64,000 bases of DNA from Polynucleobacter sp. AP-Ainpum-60-G11 (GTDB lineage: Bacteria; Pseudomonadota; Gammaproteobacteria; Burkholderiales; Burkholderiaceae), in contig NZ_CP061318.1 in NCBI RefSeq assembly GCF_018688375.1, positions 682,001 through 746,000 of the forward strand, read 5' to 3'. The notes beneath the pieces were generated by a model, which was not told the DNA's origin, ran no database searches, and was given only the letters and a program-made list of their open reading frames with translations. This document shows, piece by piece, positions 35,580-43,728 of this stretch. A program made the position numbers and the translations under genes. Within the stretch, counting starts at the first letter, position 1. Every line of letters starts with the position of its first letter.

Positions 35580-36047
35580 ATGAAAATTCAATTTCCTTAT
35601 CTCTTCCCCCTTTGTTTGTTCTTAAGCGCATCATCCGCCTTCGCAGCAAAGATGCCAATGCCTGCCGATGCGCCAGCTTCTTATGAGGGTGAGTGCGCAA
35701 GTTGCCACATGGCTTATCCACCGGGATTATTGAGTGAGCAAAGCTGGAAAAATGTGATGTCTAGTCTTTCTAAGCACTTTGGTACAGACGCCAGCGTAGA
35801 TGCCAAGACTCAAGCTGAAATTACAAACTGGCTAATTAAGAATGCCGCTACTCGGCAAAAATATAGTGAGACTGCTCCTGAAAATCGCATCACCAAAACA
35901 TCATGGTTTATTCGGAAGCATGATGAAGTAAGGCCTGATGTTTGGAAGAGGGCTGGCATTAAGAGTCCAGCCAATTGTGGCGCCTGTCATATCGATGCTG
36001 CTCAAGGCATCTTTAGTGAGAAAAATATCAAGATCCCAACCAAATGA
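35580..36047 (+). CDS. Dihaem cytochrome c (DHC-type)
   Basis: A 155-residue exported cytochrome with two haem sites, CASCH (39-43) and CGACH (133-137), matching the DHC that donates electrons to SHP. Signal peptide: residues 1-22 (ending SSAFA). It lies 6 bases after the SHP gene, and its stop overlaps the start of the cytochrome b gene by four bases. A role as electron bridge between quinol-linked cytochrome b and SHP follows from the known gene set. Confidence 0.87.
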   Translation: MKIQFPYLFPLCLFLSASSAFAAKMPMPADAPASYEGECASCHMAYPPGLLSEQSWKNVMSSLSKHFGTDASVDAKTQAEITNWLIKNAATRQKYSETAPENRITKTSWFIRKHDEVRPDVWKRAGIKSPANCGACHIDAAQGIFSEKNIKIPTK

Positions 36048-36718
36048 ATAAACCTGTGAATGATGCAGTTGGCGCAACTGGAAAAACCCGGCAGCTGATT
36101 TTGGTATGGGATATGCCGGTGAGGGTATTTCATTGGCTATTGGTGATTTGTTTTGCTGGTGCGTGGCTCACTTCTGAGAGTGAGCGGCTTCAGATGATTC
36201 ACTATGCATTTGGCTATTCGGCATGCCTACTTATTCTCATCCGATTGGTGTGGGGGCTGATTGGCACTCGCTATGCCCGATTTAGTCAGTTTCTGAAAAG
36301 CCTTAAGGCAGTCTCAGAGCATTTCCTTGCTATGCTACGCGGACATCCCCACCATGATGTTGGCCATAATCCAGCGGGCGGCTTAGTGATGTTTGCGCTG
36401 ATGCTACTCATACTGCTGATTGGTTTAACAGGTTATCTTTCTGTTAAAGAGTTTTTGGGCAATTTCATGTCTGAAGCACATGAAGCAGTTGCTAGTCTTG
36501 CTTTAGCTGTAGTGATTCTTCACGTTGCCGCTGCAATCGTCATGAGCCTACTTGAGGGGCAAAATCTTGTGAAGTCCATGGTGAATGGCAAAAAGCTAGG
36601 CATGCCAGAGCAGGGGATCCGTTACCCACAATACCTTCTAGGCATGGTTTTGCTGTTTGCATCTCTTTATTTTTTCTACCTAGTCCTGTCTGGTGCTTTA
36701 CCAAGTTTGACGCAATAG
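36044..36718 (+). CDS. Cytochrome b/b561-type membrane subunit
   Basis: A four-helix cytochrome b of the Ni/Fe-hydrogenase/b561 type. It opens with the family motif VWDMPVRVFHWLLVICF, whose His is a haem ligand; a second helix contains HYAFGYSACLLILIRLVWG, and later helices carry HEAVASLALAVVILHVAAA. A C-terminal fifth hydrophobic segment follows. It overlaps the dihaem cytochrome gene and probably passes quinol electrons to it. Confidence 0.87.
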   Translation: MNKPVNDAVGATGKTRQLILVWDMPVRVFHWLLVICFAGAWLTSESERLQMIHYAFGYSACLLILIRLVWGLIGTRYARFSQFLKSLKAVSEHFLAMLRGHPHHDVGHNPAGGLVMFALMLLILLIGLTGYLSVKEFLGNFMSEAHEAVASLALAVVILHVAAAIVMSLLEGQNLVKSMVNGKKLGMPEQGIRYPQYLLGMVLLFASLYFFYLVLSGALPSLTQ

Positions 36719-36768
36719 ACTTGTTGGGCAGGCTGGATTAAGAAGGCGATCGTTGTACGATATCTCCT

Positions 36769-38205
36769 ATGAAGCTGCTGATCGCCCTCTATTTTTATAT
36801 CCTTGCCACCATTCAGTTGGGCTTGTTGTTGGGTGTCTACCATTACTACCGATCTCAAAACAGAGTAAGACCAAGCCCTTATTGGATGTGGTCTTTGGTA
36901 GTGAGTGTTTTTGCCTTGGCGACTTTTGGTACCGGAATTCTGACTATTGAAGATGTCGCAAAACCAGAGTTTAATTTCACAATAGCCAATTCTTTGTTCT
37001 ATGTTGCTGCTATTTTGCAGCTACTCTTTTGCAGGTCTTTGAACAAGCCTATCAGCCAGCGTCTTAAATATGCCTTTGCTTTATCTGTTTTGATCTTTAT
37101 TCCTTTTTTTGAGTGGATGCGTATTACTGGCACATTCGAAAGTCGAACCTCTGTGATCTGTTTGATTACTGGATCCTTTTTTATTTGGCAAATTCTTCAG
37201 CTACGCGAGAAGAGAAGGGCGACTCCTTCCCGGCAATTAATGTATCTGCAATATGCCACTACCGCAGAATTATTTTTTGCAATTGGTCGACTCTCCGTAG
37301 TAATTGCATCGGGATTTACGATACGCCAGGTAGAGCAGATCCCCCAGTTACTTATTCTTCTGACAATTACCCAAATCGTCATGAATACTTTGGCTTATAT
37401 TGCCATTGGGGGATATTGGTCTGAACGAATTGCATTGGCAAGTGCTAATTCTCAGGTCGAAAATGAGGAAATTAAATCCTTGTTGTTGGAGCGTGAAAAT
37501 CTCATCTCTAATTTACTCAAGGCTAATAAAACTGCAGCCACCGGCGCGTTGTCAGCTTCCATTGCACATGAGCTCAATCAGCCCTTAGGAGCTTCACAAC
37601 TCAATATTCAGTTTCTACAGAAGAAGTTTTCAGAAGGTCATTTAAGTAACGAGCAAACCCAAGAAGTATTAAACGCATTGCTTGCAGATAATCGGCGTGC
37701 ATCCAATATTATTCAATCCTTGCGCTCCATTTTTTCAGATGGAAAGATCGAGGTCGAACGAATTGATATCAAGCTATTAATTGAGGCAGTTCTTCAGATC
37801 ACCAAGCCAGAAATTCAGGCGCAACATATTCAAGTTGTACTGCGACTGAACTCCAGCGCTTATGTCAATATTAATCGGGGCGAAATCCAACAGGTCCTGC
37901 TTAATCTCATCAATAACGCCATACAAGCCTTGAGTATTTCAACAAATGCGTCTCGTTCGCTGGAGATTCAGAGTGAGGATATGCCTGGCGGTATTCAATT
38001 CATCGTTAGGGATAGCGGCGATGGAGTTCCGCTTGATGCCCAGCCCCATTTATTCGAATTACTTTCCAGCACTAGTAAGTGCTCTGGCATGGGATTGGGT
38101 TTATGGCTATGTCACCACATCGTATCTCGTCATGGTGGCAGCATCCGGTATCAAGATGCCACTGGCGGTGGCGCTGAATTTGTTATCTTCTTACCCTCTA
38201 ATTAG
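36769..38205 (+). CDS. Membrane sensor histidine kinase
   Basis: The N-terminal half (about residues 1-225) is a multi-pass membrane sensor with roughly six or seven helices and no recognisable periplasmic domain. A coiled linker leads to the dimerisation/phosphoacceptor region SASIAHELNQPLGAS with His267, and an ATPase domain with the N-box NLINNAIQA and G-boxes VRDSGDGVP and GMGLGLWLC. It lies 50 bases after the cytochrome cluster on the same strand. No response regulator is adjacent, so it is an orphan here. The closeness suggests sensing of a redox or quinone signal; this is inference. Confidence 0.85.
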   Translation: MKLLIALYFYILATIQLGLLLGVYHYYRSQNRVRPSPYWMWSLVVSVFALATFGTGILTIEDVAKPEFNFTIANSLFYVAAILQLLFCRSLNKPISQRLKYAFALSVLIFIPFFEWMRITGTFESRTSVICLITGSFFIWQILQLREKRRATPSRQLMYLQYATTAELFFAIGRLSVVIASGFTIRQVEQIPQLLILLTITQIVMNTLAYIAIGGYWSERIALASANSQVENEEIKSLLLERENLISNLLKANKTAATGALSASIAHELNQPLGASQLNIQFLQKKFSEGHLSNEQTQEVLNALLADNRRASNIIQSLRSIFSDGKIEVERIDIKLLIEAVLQITKPEIQAQHIQVVLRLNSSAYVNINRGEIQQVLLNLINNAIQALSISTNASRSLEIQSEDMPGGIQFIVRDSGDGVPLDAQPHLFELLSSTSKCSGMGLGLWLCHHIVSRHGGSIRYQDATGGGAEFVIFLPSN

Positions 38206-38214
38206 AATTAAGGT

Positions 38215-38232
38215 ATTAGCTGCGTAGCTAAT
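38215..38232. repeat. Inverted repeat between the histidine kinase and alkyl sulfatase genes
   Basis: ATTAGCT and AGCTAAT form a perfect 7-bp dyad around GCGT, ten bases after the kinase stop. There is no T tract; it may be a weak terminator or a regulator site for the sulfatase. Confidence 0.35.
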
Positions 38233-38312
38233 TGCCTATCCATGGCGCTCTCTTTACATTCATTAACTAGCTTTGCTAATAATTGCAATACCTCTAACTC
38301 ACTCAGAATTCT

Positions 38313-40415
38313 ATGAAAACCACCATCTCCCTTCTTGTCCTATCCTTTGCCTTCATTGTCGGTAACTCCGCCATAGCTGCTGGCGGTGGTGGGGTGGTAG
38401 CTGATCCTGGCGCAATGCGGGGTAAGCACTTTGATCCAAAGGGCAAGGCGCCTTCTACATTTACAGTTGAACTGCAAAATGGTTTGCGTAAAACCTTACC
38501 ATTTGAAGATATCCGCGATTTTGAAGAGTCCAAGAGGGGATTCATTGCGGCGCCTGCTTATAAAACCATCATGGCTGATGCAGGTAACGTCGCTTGGGAT
38601 ATGGGAAGTTATGAGTTCTTATTGCAAGGTAGGGATTTTGATAGCGTCCATCCTTCTTTACAGCGCCAAGCGATTCTCAATATGGGCTACGGCCTCTATG
38701 AAGTTGTGCCTGGGAAGATTTATCAGGTTCGTGGATTTGATTTATCAAATATCAGTTTTGTCAAAACGAATACTGGTTGGATTGTCTTTGACCCATTGAC
38801 CTCAAAAGAGACTGCGAGAGCTGCCTTGGAGTTGGTTAATGAGAAGTTAGGTAAACGCCCAGTTGTAGCAGTGGTGTATTCCCATTCTCATGCGGATCAT
38901 TTTGGTGGCGTTCGTGGGGTGGTAGAAGAAGCAGATGTGAAGAGTGGCAAGGTTAAGATTATTGCTCCTGCTGGTTTTATGGATCATGCTGTTGCGGAGA
39001 ATGTATACGCCGGTAATGCCATGACACGTCGTTTGTATTTCCAGTATGGCGTTTTGTTGCCGCGTAGCCCATTTGGCCACGTTGACCAATCGATTGGAAA
39101 AAATACGGCAGCTGGAAACCTCGGCTTAATAGAGCCAACCATTCTCATCAATGAGCCATTTGAAAAAATGACAGTAGATGGCGTTGAGATGGAGTTTCAA
39201 AATACCCCTGGTACAGAAGCGCCAGCCGAGATGAATACCTACTTCCCGCAGATGAAAGCATTCTGGGCTGCCGAAAATATTACCGGCACTATTCATAATA
39301 TTTACACCTTGCGTGGTGCGCTAGTACGTGATGCCTTGGCATGGTCTAAGAACATCAATAATGCTTTGTATCGTTATGGCAATGAAGCACAAGTGATGTT
39401 TGCTTCGCATTCTTGGCCGCGCTGGGGTAATGATCGTGTACAAGAGGTGATGCGCACGCAGCGGGATAGTTATGCACACTTAAATAACGAAGTGCTGCAT
39501 TTGGCGAATAATGGCGTAACCATTAATGAAGTGCATAACGTTTACAAACAACCGGAGAGCTTGAAGTCTCAATGGGCTGCGCATAGCTATCATGGCTCTG
39601 AGGAGCATAACAGCCGCGCGGTAATTAATCGTTACCTCGGTTACTGGGACGCCAATCCTGCAACTTTAATTCCGCTTTCACCAAAAGATTCTGCTCCGCT
39701 GTATGTGGAAATGATGGGCGGCTCTGCCAAGATTATGGCCAAGGGCAAGCAACTCTATAAGCAGGGTAAATATCGCGAAGCCATGGAGATTGTGAATAAA
39801 TTGGTTTATGCAGAGCCAAACAACGCATCGGCCAAAGATTTGCTGGCGGATATTTTTGAGCAAATTGGTTATCAAAAAGAAAGTCCAAGTGTGCGCAATA
39901 GCTTCCTGGGTGCTGCATATGAGTTGCGCCACGGCATGCCCTCTGGAGCATCGCCAAAGACCAATGGTCCTGACATGATCAAAGCAATGACTACAGAGCT
40001 TTGGCTTAATGCCTTAGCCATCAGCATGGATAGCAAAAAAGCTGCCGGCATGAAGTTCACTATTAACCTAATCACTCCGGATAATGGTGAAAAGTTTGTT
40101 GTGGAAATGAGTAATTCTGCGCTAAGCAATATCAATGGTTACCAAGATAAAAATCCAAATCTGACGATCACTCTGAACCGTAGCGACTTAGAAAAAGTCA
40201 TGGGTGGCCAAACTACGTTTGAGAAATTACAAGCTGAGGGTAAAGCTCAGTTTGATGGCGATCGCAAAGCGTTTGAGCAGCTACGCGGCACAATGACTAG
40301 CTTTACTCCAGACTTTGAGTTGATGCCTGGCACAAAAGCTAAAAAAGTACCGCCCGCTAAATCAAGTAAAGATCCGTTTGAGGCTCCTCCGATTGCCAAT
40401 TCAGATGGTGCTTAA
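38313..40415 (+). CDS. Secreted alkyl sulfatase (SdsA-type metallo-beta-lactamase fold)
   Basis: A 700-residue exported hydrolase that releases sulfate from alkyl sulfates such as SDS. A Sec signal (ending SAIAA) is followed by a metallo-beta-lactamase domain with the zinc motif SHSHADHFGG (His191, His193, Asp195, His196), then GTEAPAEMN and the FASHSWPRWG segment. An alkyl-sulfatase dimerisation domain contains AKIMAKGKQLYKQGKYREAM. The C-terminal SCP2-like domain binds the alkyl chain (TITLNRSDLEKVMGG). It is flanked by the kinase and a bidirectional terminator. The sulfate released could serve as an S source. Confidence 0.92.
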   Translation: MKTTISLLVLSFAFIVGNSAIAAGGGGVVADPGAMRGKHFDPKGKAPSTFTVELQNGLRKTLPFEDIRDFEESKRGFIAAPAYKTIMADAGNVAWDMGSYEFLLQGRDFDSVHPSLQRQAILNMGYGLYEVVPGKIYQVRGFDLSNISFVKTNTGWIVFDPLTSKETARAALELVNEKLGKRPVVAVVYSHSHADHFGGVRGVVEEADVKSGKVKIIAPAGFMDHAVAENVYAGNAMTRRLYFQYGVLLPRSPFGHVDQSIGKNTAAGNLGLIEPTILINEPFEKMTVDGVEMEFQNTPGTEAPAEMNTYFPQMKAFWAAENITGTIHNIYTLRGALVRDALAWSKNINNALYRYGNEAQVMFASHSWPRWGNDRVQEVMRTQRDSYAHLNNEVLHLANNGVTINEVHNVYKQPESLKSQWAAHSYHGSEEHNSRAVINRYLGYWDANPATLIPLSPKDSAPLYVEMMGGSAKIMAKGKQLYKQGKYREAMEIVNKLVYAEPNNASAKDLLADIFEQIGYQKESPSVRNSFLGAAYELRHGMPSGASPKTNGPDMIKAMTTELWLNALAISMDSKKAAGMKFTINLITPDNGEKFVVEMSNSALSNINGYQDKNPNLTITLNRSDLEKVMGGQTTFEKLQAEGKAQFDGDRKAFEQLRGTMTSFTPDFELMPGTKAKKVPPAKSSKDPFEAPPIANSDGA

Positions 40416-40460
40416 CTATATTTAACTTGCGTTAACCTACGCAGTACTTAAGTATTTGAA

Positions 40461-40484
40461 AAATGGGCTCCTTGGAGCCCATTT
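40461..40484. terminator. Bidirectional terminator between the sulfatase and CoA-transferase genes
   Basis: AAATGGGCTCC pairs perfectly with GGAGCCCATTT across TT. The plus strand continues CTTTTC; the minus-strand transcript ends in ATTTTTC. Sits between convergent genes. Confidence 0.88.
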
Positions 40485-40509
40485 CTTTTCCATAAAATAG
40501 ATAAACAAC

Positions 40510-41727
40510 TTAGGCCGCGAATGCCCCACCATCCGTGAGGGCCTTTAAGGCTTCACCATCAATGCCCAATTCTTTGAGCACCTCATCGGTATGCTCGCCG
40601 AGTAAGGGTGGGTGACGTGACACCTGCTGTGGTGTCCCCATCATCTTGACTGCAAATCCAATATTGGGAACCTTACCTTCAATTGGGTGATCGATCTCCA
40701 TGCGCATTTTTCGATGCTGACCATGTTCGCTATCAAATGCTTGTGGGTAGGTATTAATGGGTCCAGCTGGAATACCTGCTGCTAGCAAGAGATCCACCCA
40801 CTCTGCGCTGGTTTTTCTAACAAAGGTCTTTTCCAGCTCCGCTGCTAGGATCAATCGATTAGCTAAACGGAGTGGATTGGTTCTAAACAATGGATCTTCG
40901 AATAATTCCGGGCGATCAATCTTGTCGCAGAGGAGTTTCCAGAGTTTTTGATTGGTAGCGCCCATCACAAAATATCCATCGGCGGCTTTCATGGCCTGAT
41001 AGGGTGCACTCATGTGATTTGCGGTACCAAGTTTATAGGGCTCAACTCCAGTGCCCCAGTATTGCGCTGTATCCCAGATTGAGAATGCCAATGCAGAATC
41101 AAATAGGGATGCATCAATAAACTGACCTTCACCCGATTTAGTCTTGCCGATATAGGCGGACAAAATTCCATAGACTGCAAAGAGGGCGCAACCAATATCC
41201 GCTACGGGCACACCTGCTTTTACAGGAGGTCCATCTGGATAGCCCGTTACACTCATGACGCCCGACATAGCTTGTGCCATCAGATCAAAACCTGGGCGGT
41301 CTGCCCATGGTCCGGTTTGGCCAAATCCAGAGATGCTGGCATAAACCAATCCTGGGTTGATATCTTTTAATGAAGGGTAATCAATTCCCAGTTTTTTCAT
41401 GACGCCAGGGCGGTAGTTCTCGACCAAAATGTCAGCGGTCTTCACAAGCTCAAAAAAGACTTTCTTGCCAGCTTCAGTTTTGAGGTTGAGTGTCACACTG
41501 CGCTTATTGCGATTCATATTTAGAAAGCCCATGCTGTCAGAGCCCTTCATCTTGAATCCCATTGCCCCACGAGTTTGATCTCCCGTGCCTGGAGGTTCAA
41601 TTTTGATGACGTCTGCACCCAGATCGGCAAGCAACATGCAGCAGTACGGTCCAGCCATTACTTGACTCACGTCAAGAACTCGGACGCCAGCCAGGGGCAA
41701 AGGCTTGCTGATAGGTGTTTTCATCAT
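40510..41727 (-). CDS. CaiB/BaiF family CoA-transferase
   Basis: A class III CoA-transferase moving CoA between carboxylic acids. Typical landmarks are GVRVLDVSQVMAGPYCCMLL, ADVIKIEPPGTGDQTR, NRNKRSVTLNLKTEAGKK and the catalytic-Asp segment DRPGFDLMAQAMSGV. The 405-residue length is standard. It is divergent from a Bug-type binding protein, with an enoyl-CoA hydratase further on; together they look like a small pathway for an imported organic acid. The acid cannot be named from the sequence. Confidence 0.9.
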   Translation of the reverse strand: MMKTPISKPLPLAGVRVLDVSQVMAGPYCCMLLADLGADVIKIEPPGTGDQTRGAMGFKMKGSDSMGFLNMNRNKRSVTLNLKTEAGKKVFFELVKTADILVENYRPGVMKKLGIDYPSLKDINPGLVYASISGFGQTGPWADRPGFDLMAQAMSGVMSVTGYPDGPPVKAGVPVADIGCALFAVYGILSAYIGKTKSGEGQFIDASLFDSALAFSIWDTAQYWGTGVEPYKLGTANHMSAPYQAMKAADGYFVMGATNQKLWKLLCDKIDRPELFEDPLFRTNPLRLANRLILAAELEKTFVRKTSAEWVDLLLAAGIPAGPINTYPQAFDSEHGQHRKMRMEIDHPIEGKVPNIGFAVKMMGTPQQVSRHPPLLGEHTDEVLKELGIDGEALKALTDGGAFAA

Positions 41728-41804
41728 TGTCTCAATTGTTTTTATATGTTTATATTGCTCTACTAAATACTAGCCTTGAATATAAAACAAAAAATGGAGA
41801 CCGT

Positions 41805-42803
41805 ATGATCAATCAATCCCCTAAAAGGATTTTGCGTAGATTTGCTTTTTTGGCGCTAGGCATCTGCAGTGCTCTGCCACTCTCTGTAAGTGCGCAACAA
41901 GCCTTCCCGACTAAACCGATTCGTTTAATTGTGGGATTTGCTCCTGGTGGTGGAACGGATATCGTTGCTCGCGCTATCGCTCCAAAGATGGGCGAGATCC
42001 TGGGTCAAAGTGTGATCATTGAAAATAAATCTGGTGCCGCTGGAACGATTGGGGCAGACCTGGTTGCTAAATCTAATCCAGACGGTTACACCTTATTGAT
42101 GGGGCACTCCAACTCGAATGCGATTTCCCCTTTTGTGCTCAAAAATGTTCCTTACAACCCTGCAACGGATTTCACGCCCATCACCTACTTGGGTTACGTC
42201 CCGAATGTGTTGGTGGTTAAATCTTCGCTACCAGTCAACTCAGTGGCGCAATTAATTTCTTTAGCCAAACAGAATCCCGGGCAGATGACTTATGGTTCAT
42301 CAGGCATTGGTAGTACACAGCATCTAGCGGGTGCTTTGTTCTCAAAGATTGCTGGCGTAGAAATGAATCACGTTCCCTATAAGGGCAGCGGCCAGGCAAT
42401 TGTGGATTTACTGGGTGGTCAAATTACGATGAACTTTGATACCTTGCCGCCAAATTTGCAGCAGATTCGTCAAGGCAATTTAAAAGCGTTGGCAATTTCC
42501 ACGCCGAAGCGCCTGTCGCTCTTGCCTAACGTGCCTACTTTTAATGAGGTGGGTATAGTCGGTTTCGATGTGACTAACTGGTACTCCGTGATGGGCCCTA
42601 AAGGTATGGATCCAGCGGTCGTTAATAAGATCGACCAAGCAGTTAAGGCGGCTACGAATGATCCAGAAATTAAAAAGACATTAGATGCCCAGGGTCTTCA
42701 GCCTGAGGGCCCCGCAACACCAGCTGCTTTCAATTTGTTCTTGGCTGGTGAGCTGGCGAAGTATCAGCGCTTGGTAAAGAGTCTTAATATCAAGGCTGAA
42801 TAA
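41805..42803 (+). CDS. Bug family (tripartite tricarboxylate) substrate-binding protein
   Basis: A periplasmic solute-binding protein of the Bug/TctC family that is greatly expanded in Burkholderiales. Signal peptide ends at VSAQQA. Family markers are FPTKPIRLIVGFAPGGGTDI, IENKSGAAGTIGADLVAK, YTLLMGHSN and the TYGSSGIGSTQHLAGALF loop. I start at the ATG at 41805 with TGGAGA upstream; an in-frame upstream start has no signal-like opening and overlaps the CoA-transferase start. No TctA/TctB permease is nearby, as is common for Bug genes. Confidence 0.92.
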   Translation: MINQSPKRILRRFAFLALGICSALPLSVSAQQAFPTKPIRLIVGFAPGGGTDIVARAIAPKMGEILGQSVIIENKSGAAGTIGADLVAKSNPDGYTLLMGHSNSNAISPFVLKNVPYNPATDFTPITYLGYVPNVLVVKSSLPVNSVAQLISLAKQNPGQMTYGSSGIGSTQHLAGALFSKIAGVEMNHVPYKGSGQAIVDLLGGQITMNFDTLPPNLQQIRQGNLKALAISTPKRLSLLPNVPTFNEVGIVGFDVTNWYSVMGPKGMDPAVVNKIDQAVKAATNDPEIKKTLDAQGLQPEGPATPAAFNLFLAGELAKYQRLVKSLNIKAE

Positions 42804-42860
42804 TCAGAGCCTCTGCAATTCATTAAACTAGCTTATCTAATTCAGCTATAGTGCTTATTA

Positions 42861-42891
42861 ACCCTCTCTCTTGAATGAGGGAGGGTTTTTT
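42861..42891 (+). terminator. Terminator whose 3' arm contains the next gene's ribosome-binding site
   Basis: ACCCTCTCTC pairs with GAGGGAGGGT (one T-G pair) around TTGAAT, followed by a T tract to 42891. It begins 57 bases after the Bug stop. The enoyl-CoA hydratase ATG lies just six bases beyond, and its best ribosome-binding sequence GGAGGG (42880-42885) is inside the stem. Confidence 0.85.
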
Positions 42892-42896
42892 ACTTT

Positions 42897-43700
42897 ATGA
42901 CCACAGACAAAGACTCCATTCCAGATCGTATTGCCGAAGTTCGCTTTGAGCTGCGAAACGGCATTGCATTTATTACTTTCGATCACGTTGCCGCTCGAAA
43001 TGCGATGACGGTGGGGATGTATCAGAGCTTGAAGTCGATTTGTGAAGATTTGTCTAAGAGCTCGACTGCGAGAGTAGTTATTTTGCGTGGCGCTGGCGGC
43101 AAGTCTTTTGTCTCGGGTAGTGATATCGCGCAGTTCTCTGACTTTACTTCTGGCGATGACGGGATTCTGTACGAAGAGGGTATCGATGCTTACCTAGCTC
43201 CTCTAGCTAACCTGCCCATTCCAACCATAGCCGTCATTGATGGCATGGCAGTTGGCGGAGGTCTTGCGATTGCCAGTTGCTGTGATTTTAGAATCTCCAC
43301 ACAAGATGCTCGCTTTGGTGTTCCCATAGCCAAGACGCTAGGTAATTGCCTATCTGCAGGTAACGTTGCTTGGCTTGTTGCACACTTGGGAGTAAATATC
43401 GTTAAGCGCATGTTGCTATTGGCCGAACTCGTAACTGCACCAGAATTGCTCCAGCAGGGCTATCTCTTAGCCATGTATCCCGCCGAAGCACTCGAGAGTG
43501 AAGCAAATCAACTCGCTGAAAAATTAATGAAGCTAGCACCCATTACACAAAAATCCACTAAGCAGGTGTTAGCAAGAATCATCAAAAATAACTTACCCGA
43601 TTGCAGTGATCTGATTCGGGAATGTTATGGCAGCGAGGACTTTAAGAATGGCGTCGCAGCATTTTTAGATGGTAAGCCACCTGTCTGGACCGGAAAATAA
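42897..43700 (+). CDS. Enoyl-CoA hydratase/isomerase family protein
   Basis: A crotonase-fold enzyme acting on acyl-CoA substrates. The CoA/oxyanion segments are visible: AARNAMTVGMYQSLKS, VVILRGAGGKSFVSGSDIAQF and AVIDGMAVGGGLAIASCCDFRI. The 267-residue length is usual. In the hydratase active-site region the glutamate-bearing consensus is replaced by GVPIAKTLGNCLSAGN, so hydratase activity is not assured. It lies just after the Bug gene and its terminator, and may act with the CoA-transferase. Substrate unknown. Confidence 0.85.
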   Translation: MTTDKDSIPDRIAEVRFELRNGIAFITFDHVAARNAMTVGMYQSLKSICEDLSKSSTARVVILRGAGGKSFVSGSDIAQFSDFTSGDDGILYEEGIDAYLAPLANLPIPTIAVIDGMAVGGGLAIASCCDFRISTQDARFGVPIAKTLGNCLSAGNVAWLVAHLGVNIVKRMLLLAELVTAPELLQQGYLLAMYPAEALESEANQLAEKLMKLAPITQKSTKQVLARIIKNNLPDCSDLIRECYGSEDFKNGVAAFLDGKPPVWTGK

Positions 43701-43728
43701 TCCAGGCCCTCGATCGAAATTCTCAGCC

